Part shown: positions 60,866-64,000 of the stretch, in pieces | Layout of the letters: each line of letters opens with the position of its first letter | Numbering within the stretch: the first letter of the stretch is position 1 | Source: Salegentibacter flavus | Lineage (GTDB): Bacteria; Bacteroidota; Bacteroidia; Flavobacteriales; Flavobacteriaceae | Length of the DNA: 64,000 nucleotides | Direction: 5' to 3' | Assembly (NCBI RefSeq): GCF_900115145.1 | Contig: NZ_FOVL01000005.1 | Span: forward strand, 1-64,000 | The notes under the pieces: model-generated | The model's input: the letters and a program-made list of their open reading frames with translations, nothing else | Databases searched by the model: none | Told to the model about the DNA's origin: nothing | Made by a program: the position numbers and the translations under genes

Positions 60866-61974
60866 TCTTCTTCTTCTTCTTCTTCTTCTTCAGCTTCTTT
60901 AGCTTTTTCAAGGTTTTCTTCTTCCTCTTCCTTTATTTGCTCCTTAGCTCTTTCCAATTGATTTTCATTGGGCGCTTCAGCTTCCTGCTCTTTAACCTTC
61001 TCTAGTTCAAGACTTAAGGTGGCGAAGAGGGGAAAATGATCAGAGCCGGTGTCCTCTCCGAGTTTAATTTCTTTAAGCCTGAATTCTTCAGAAGTATAGA
61101 TATAGTCCAATGGCCATCTCATAATTAAATTCTTAGCATTGTAAGTATTGTAAAAACCACGGCCAACCCTTACATCTAATAGCTTACCGACGCTTTGAAA
61201 GAGTGAAGTGGTTTCAGACCAGGCAACATCATTAAAATCTCCGATTACGACTACCGGAAGTTCCCGTTCCAAACTCATTTTTGCGATTTTCATCATTTCG
61301 GCATCACGGTCTGAGGAGCTGGGGTTATGCTGTGGCATTGGGGGAGTTGGATGAATGGCATAAAGCTGAATCAAATTACCTTCCGGAAGTTTTATTCGGG
61401 TGTGAATTGAAGGAATACTGTCGTCAACCAGGTATCGCACCTGTGGGTCGATAAGTTCAAATTTAGAATACAGCAGCATTCCATAGGTGTTCTCTAAAGG
61501 AACCTCTACTTTATAACGATAGGACTCATCTAGATTTTTTGAAATTTCATTTTTCCAGCGGGTATTGGTTTCTGTAAATACCATTACATCCGGATCGAAA
61601 CGATTTATTTCCCTTACCAGTTTCTCGTGTTTTTCATTCTTCTGAAGCACATTTGCTGTAAAAAGGCGAATTTGAGGAGCTTCTGGATTTTTGCTTTCTC
61701 CAATTTCATAGGTAGAGAAGGGAGTGTAGGGATAGATCTTCCCGAACTGAAAAACAAAACAAGTCAGCAGGATTCCCATAAAAACATAGTCCTGAACCCA
61801 TTTTATATCAAACCGGATGAAATAGGCCGCAATAGCGGTTAGTGTTAATAATGTTAACTGGATATGCAGATAATCAAATACTCTTATCCACCAGAAATCG
61901 GCTGCGACCAATGGGATTAATGTTAAAAGAACAGCAATGGCACCAAAGATCTGTAGAAAGGTTTTTAATCTCAT
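60862..61974 (-). CDS. Endonuclease/exonuclease/phosphatase-family membrane protein
   Basis: The 370-residue protein has three N-terminal membrane helices at about 5-85, for example TFLQIFGAIAVLLTLIPLVA and YVFMGILLTCFVFQFGKIYP. An EEP catalytic domain follows at about 100-310 (LFTANVLQKNEKHEKLVREI, PDVMVFTETN, VVIGDFNDVAWSE, DYIYTSEEF, GSDHFPLFATL). All metal and catalytic residues (Asn, Glu, Asp, Asn, His) are present. The last 45 residues are nearly all Glu, Lys and Ala, ending in a run of nine Glu and an Asp coded by a GAA/GAG microsatellite. The substrate is unknown (nucleic acid or a phosphodiester). It lies 18 bp downstream of the MscS gene. Confidence 0.92.
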   Translation of the reverse strand: MRLKTFLQIFGAIAVLLTLIPLVAADFWWIRVFDYLHIQLTLLTLTAIAAYFIRFDIKWVQDYVFMGILLTCFVFQFGKIYPYTPFSTYEIGESKNPEAPQIRLFTANVLQKNEKHEKLVREINRFDPDVMVFTETNTRWKNEISKNLDESYRYKVEVPLENTYGMLLYSKFELIDPQVRYLVDDSIPSIHTRIKLPEGNLIQLYAIHPTPPMPQHNPSSSDRDAEMMKIAKMSLERELPVVVIGDFNDVAWSETTSLFQSVGKLLDVRVGRGFYNTYNAKNLIMRWPLDYIYTSEEFRLKEIKLGEDTGSDHFPLFATLSLELEKVKEQEAEAPNENQLERAKEQIKEEEEENLEKAKEAEEEEEEEED

Positions 61975-61992
61975 CCGTTAAATATAGCAGAT

Positions 61993-63288
61993 TTAATCTT
62001 TGGAAGATTCAGACAGCTGGTGTAAATACTTATTGATATCGTCACCCGATGGAGATTCAAAAAGCTGAAGACCAAAATAAGGGACCGCGGCAATTATGTG
62101 ATCGAAGATATCGGCGGAGATATATTCAAAATTTTCCCAGCGTTTGTCACGGCTAAAACAAAGAATTTCCACCGGAATACCCTGGGGAGTAGGTGCAAGG
62201 TGTCTCACAATAATATAGAGTTCTTTATGCACCGCAGAATGGTTTTGGAGATAGGTATCCACATATTTCCTGAAGATACCCAGGTTGGTCTGGTTTCGTC
62301 CATTAATAGGCAAGGAGCGGTCAATTTTTTGAGAATCGTTATAGGAATTGATTTCATTTTGACGAGTCTCCAGATATGGTGCTATAAGCTGGATCTTTTT
62401 GAGTTTTTCCAGATCAGCATCGGTCATGAATTTTACTGAATTCTGCTTAATAAAGATAGCCCTTTTAATTCTTCTTCCGGGAGATTCCTGCATTCCCCGC
62501 CAGTTCTGAAAAGAATCCGAGATCAGGCTGTAAGTTGGAATTGTTGTGAAAGTATTGTCAAAGTTCTGCACCCTCACAGTTGAAAGATTGATCTCGGTAA
62601 CAGTTCCATCAGCTCCATATTTGCTGAAAGTGATCCAATCGCCAATTCTAACTATATCATTTACAGTTACCTGTATAGAAGCTACAAAACCTAAAATGGT
62701 ATCTTTAAAAACCAGTAGTAATATGGCTGAAGCCGCCCCAAGAGAAATTATGAATTTCACTACAGATTCCCCGGTGATTTCAGCAAATATAAAAAGGAGG
62801 GCGATAATCCAAACCACGATCATAACCACCTGAATATAGCTTTCAACAGGCTTATCTCTAAATGATTCCTGGGTTTTTAGATAAGCTTTCAGAGTTCGCA
62901 TGAAACTTCGGAAGATCCAAACTACCAGGATAATGACATAAATATTGAAAACGAAATCAAAAATCTTAATTACCAGGGGGAAGTCATTAAATATAAATGG
63001 CACTAAATAGTACAGGATAAGCAGTGGAACTATTCGCCCAATATATTTTGGGAATTTGGTTTTGATAAGAAAATCATCAAAAGTGGTTTTGGTTTTATTG
63101 GTAAATGCCTTGAAGGCCTCTATCACGAAGGTCTTTATGAGGTAATTCACCCCCATAATAAGGAAGATCAGGACCAGAATATTGATCGTTAAATTGATAT
63201 ACTGGGCTGCTATGGGATCCAGACCATTGTCTATAAGCATATCTTCAACAAGGCAAACCAGGTTTTTTAACCACCCATCAAATTCCAT
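61993..63288 (-). CDS. MscS-family mechanosensitive ion channel
   Basis: The 431-residue protein has about five membrane helices (INILVLIFLIMGVNYLIKTF, GRIVPLLILYYLVPFIFNDF, VVMIVVWIIALLFIFAEITG). The pore-lining helix reads KFIISLGAASAILLLVFKDT, and the MscS beta domain reads ASIQVTVNDIVRIGDWITF and DGTVTEINLSTVRVQNFDN. It opens on membrane tension to release solutes. It is cotranscribed with the EEP gene downstream (18-bp gap) and follows the DUF3817 gene by 2 bp. Confidence 0.95.
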   Translation of the reverse strand: MEFDGWLKNLVCLVEDMLIDNGLDPIAAQYINLTINILVLIFLIMGVNYLIKTFVIEAFKAFTNKTKTTFDDFLIKTKFPKYIGRIVPLLILYYLVPFIFNDFPLVIKIFDFVFNIYVIILVVWIFRSFMRTLKAYLKTQESFRDKPVESYIQVVMIVVWIIALLFIFAEITGESVVKFIISLGAASAILLLVFKDTILGFVASIQVTVNDIVRIGDWITFSKYGADGTVTEINLSTVRVQNFDNTFTTIPTYSLISDSFQNWRGMQESPGRRIKRAIFIKQNSVKFMTDADLEKLKKIQLIAPYLETRQNEINSYNDSQKIDRSLPINGRNQTNLGIFRKYVDTYLQNHSAVHKELYIIVRHLAPTPQGIPVEILCFSRDKRWENFEYISADIFDHIIAAVPYFGLQLFESPSGDDINKYLHQLSESSKD

Positions 63289-63290
63289 AT

Positions 63291-63569
63291 CTATAAATAT
63301 TTTCTTTCAACATAGAAGGGGCCGAAAGGAACCAAAGAGCACGCTAGAATTATAGAAAGTTCCTTGAAGTTCCAATTCATTGGTTTAAAAAGATAAATAG
63401 CACCTAAAACATATGCAATAAAAAGTAGCCCATGTGCCATACCAATATTTTCAACCATGGCAGGTTTATCCAACATATATTTTAAAGGCATTGCTATAAA
63501 TAACAATAATAGAAAGGACAGTCCTTCTAAAAAGCTCACCCATTTAAAAATTTTCTTTTTCTTTTCCAA
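63291..63569 (-). CDS. DUF3817 small membrane protein
   Basis: The 92-residue product (from a TTG start) has a DUF3817 pattern. FKWVSFLEGLSFLLLLFIAM and PLKYMLDKPAMVENIGMAHG are followed by LLFIAYVLGAIYLF and a last segment LACSLVPFGPFYVERKYL, giving three membrane helices. TTG 63569 (LEKKKKIFKW) is preferred because a TATATTTG promoter lies at 63597-63590. The ATG at 63650 is upstream of it and adds a nonconserved stretch. The function of DUF3817 is unknown. It is the first gene of a three-gene minus-strand operon with MscS and EEP. Confidence 0.82.
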   Translation of the reverse strand: MEKKKKIFKWVSFLEGLSFLLLLFIAMPLKYMLDKPAMVENIGMAHGLLFIAYVLGAIYLFKPMNWNFKELSIILACSLVPFGPFYVERKYL

Positions 63570-63589
63570 AGTATATAAATTAAACAGTG

Positions 63590-63597
63590 CAAATATA
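63590..63597 (-). promoter_or_regulatory. TATATTTG promoter element of the DUF3817-MscS-EEP operon
   Basis: An exact TAnnTTTG match on the minus strand, 20 bp before TTG 63569. No -33 TTTG was recognised. Confidence 0.5.
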
Positions 63598-63736
63598 GTT
63601 TTTATGCGAGATTTATGCAGAGAGTAGCACTCTATTTTTAGAAAGTGCAAAGCATAGCTAAAATCAAATTAGCGTTTTGTTAACGGGTGCTTGTTTAACA
63701 TTTTTCTTAATTTGCATCACTAACAAATAATATTAA

Positions 63737-64000
63737 ATGAACTCTAAAATATTGGTCACAGGTGGCCTCGGATTTATAGGATCGCATACCGTAGTGGCCC
63801 TGCAGGAAAAAGGCTTTGATGTAGTAATCATAGATAATTTATCCAATACCAGTATCGATGTATTGGGGGGAATTACTAAAATAAGTCAGAAAACCCCGGT
63901 TTTTGAGAATTTTGATCTCAGGGATAAGGGCAGAGTAAAGGAGTTTTTTGAAAAACATCCCGACATTGATGGGGTGATACATTTTGCGGCTTCTAAAGCA
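63737..64000 (+). CDS. galE: UDP-glucose 4-epimerase, N-terminal part
   Basis: Only the first 88 residues are in the window. They begin MNSKILVTGGLGFIGSHTVV with the Rossmann motif, then show VVIIDNLSNTSIDVLGGI and the NAD-contact region DLRDKGRVKEFF with GVIHFAASKA. This is the GalE pattern of the extended short-chain dehydrogenases. It interconverts UDP-glucose and UDP-galactose. The gene is divergent from the DUF3817 operon and continues past the right edge. Confidence 0.9.
   Translation, partial: MNSKILVTGGLGFIGSHTVVALQEKGFDVVIIDNLSNTSIDVLGGITKISQKTPVFENFDLRDKGRVKEFFEKHPDIDGVIHFAASKA

Overview
The window looks like a chromosome segment from a marine or soil flavobacterium (Bacteroidota, Flavobacteriaceae). 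The evidence is a moderately AT-rich sequence, weak or absent Shine-Dalgarno sites, recurrent TAnnTTTG (-7 type) promoter motifs, a SusC-like carboxypeptidase-regulatory domain ahead of a TonB-receptor barrel, DUF5916 and HYC_CC_PP-type proteins, and lineage-typical gene order such as serA-serC-LuxC-like reductase-ferredoxin. No rRNA, tRNA or CRISPR array was seen.

Positions 1 to about 4,568 form the right end of an accessory island. It holds the 3' end of an IS21-family element (istB plus terminal repeats), two unknown genes, a small serine recombinase, an HNH endonuclease, a frameshifted 43-residue gene, an intact 38-residue gene with its own terminator, and a complete TIGR02757 (DUF2400) gene. 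The native chromosomal TIGR02757 gene is cut at codon 170, exactly where the island begins. The island therefore appears to have broken a housekeeping gene and to carry a diverged, self-promoted replacement copy at its edge. This is the most interesting feature of the window.

From about 4,570 to 64,000 the DNA is ordinary chromosomal sequence. 5-12.8 kb: a LolD-like ATPase, a DUF5916 outer-membrane protein, msrA, and a TonB receptor with a His/Glu-rich loop (probably for a metal such as zinc) with its small partner genes. 13-16.7 kb: serine biosynthesis (serA, serC), a LuxC-like acyl-CoA reductase and a divergent ferredoxin. 16.8-21.3 kb: a large multi-PAS histidine kinase with a single-domain response regulator. 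21.4-28.2 kb: ychF, then the overlapping set parE-membrane protein-parC-mscL. 28.2-31 kb: a lipoprotein, an XRE repressor with an apparent operator array shared with a divergent M14 carboxypeptidase, and an Lrp-type regulator. 31-45 kb: ppc, DinB and YihY proteins, a PfpI-like protein, aroB, proline dehydrogenase, yebC, pterin dehydratase, an SDR, gcvT, nnr and hutH. 45-56 kb: clpC, gyrA, a TPR protein, a C40 peptidase lacking its catalytic Cys, a thiolase, a 7TM-HD phosphodiesterase and a Gre-like factor. 56.6-64 kb: the SatD/DUF3307 pair, a semialdehyde dehydrogenase, a NUDIX protein, a thioesterase, an EEP-family protein, an MscS channel, a DUF3817 protein and the start of galE.

Convergent gene pairs are mostly separated by perfect or near-perfect hairpins that can terminate both strands, or they abut or overlap directly. 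Several start codons were reassigned because a TAnnTTTG element lies between the longest-ORF start and a downstream start codon. All product calls come from motif recognition by eye; no search was run.
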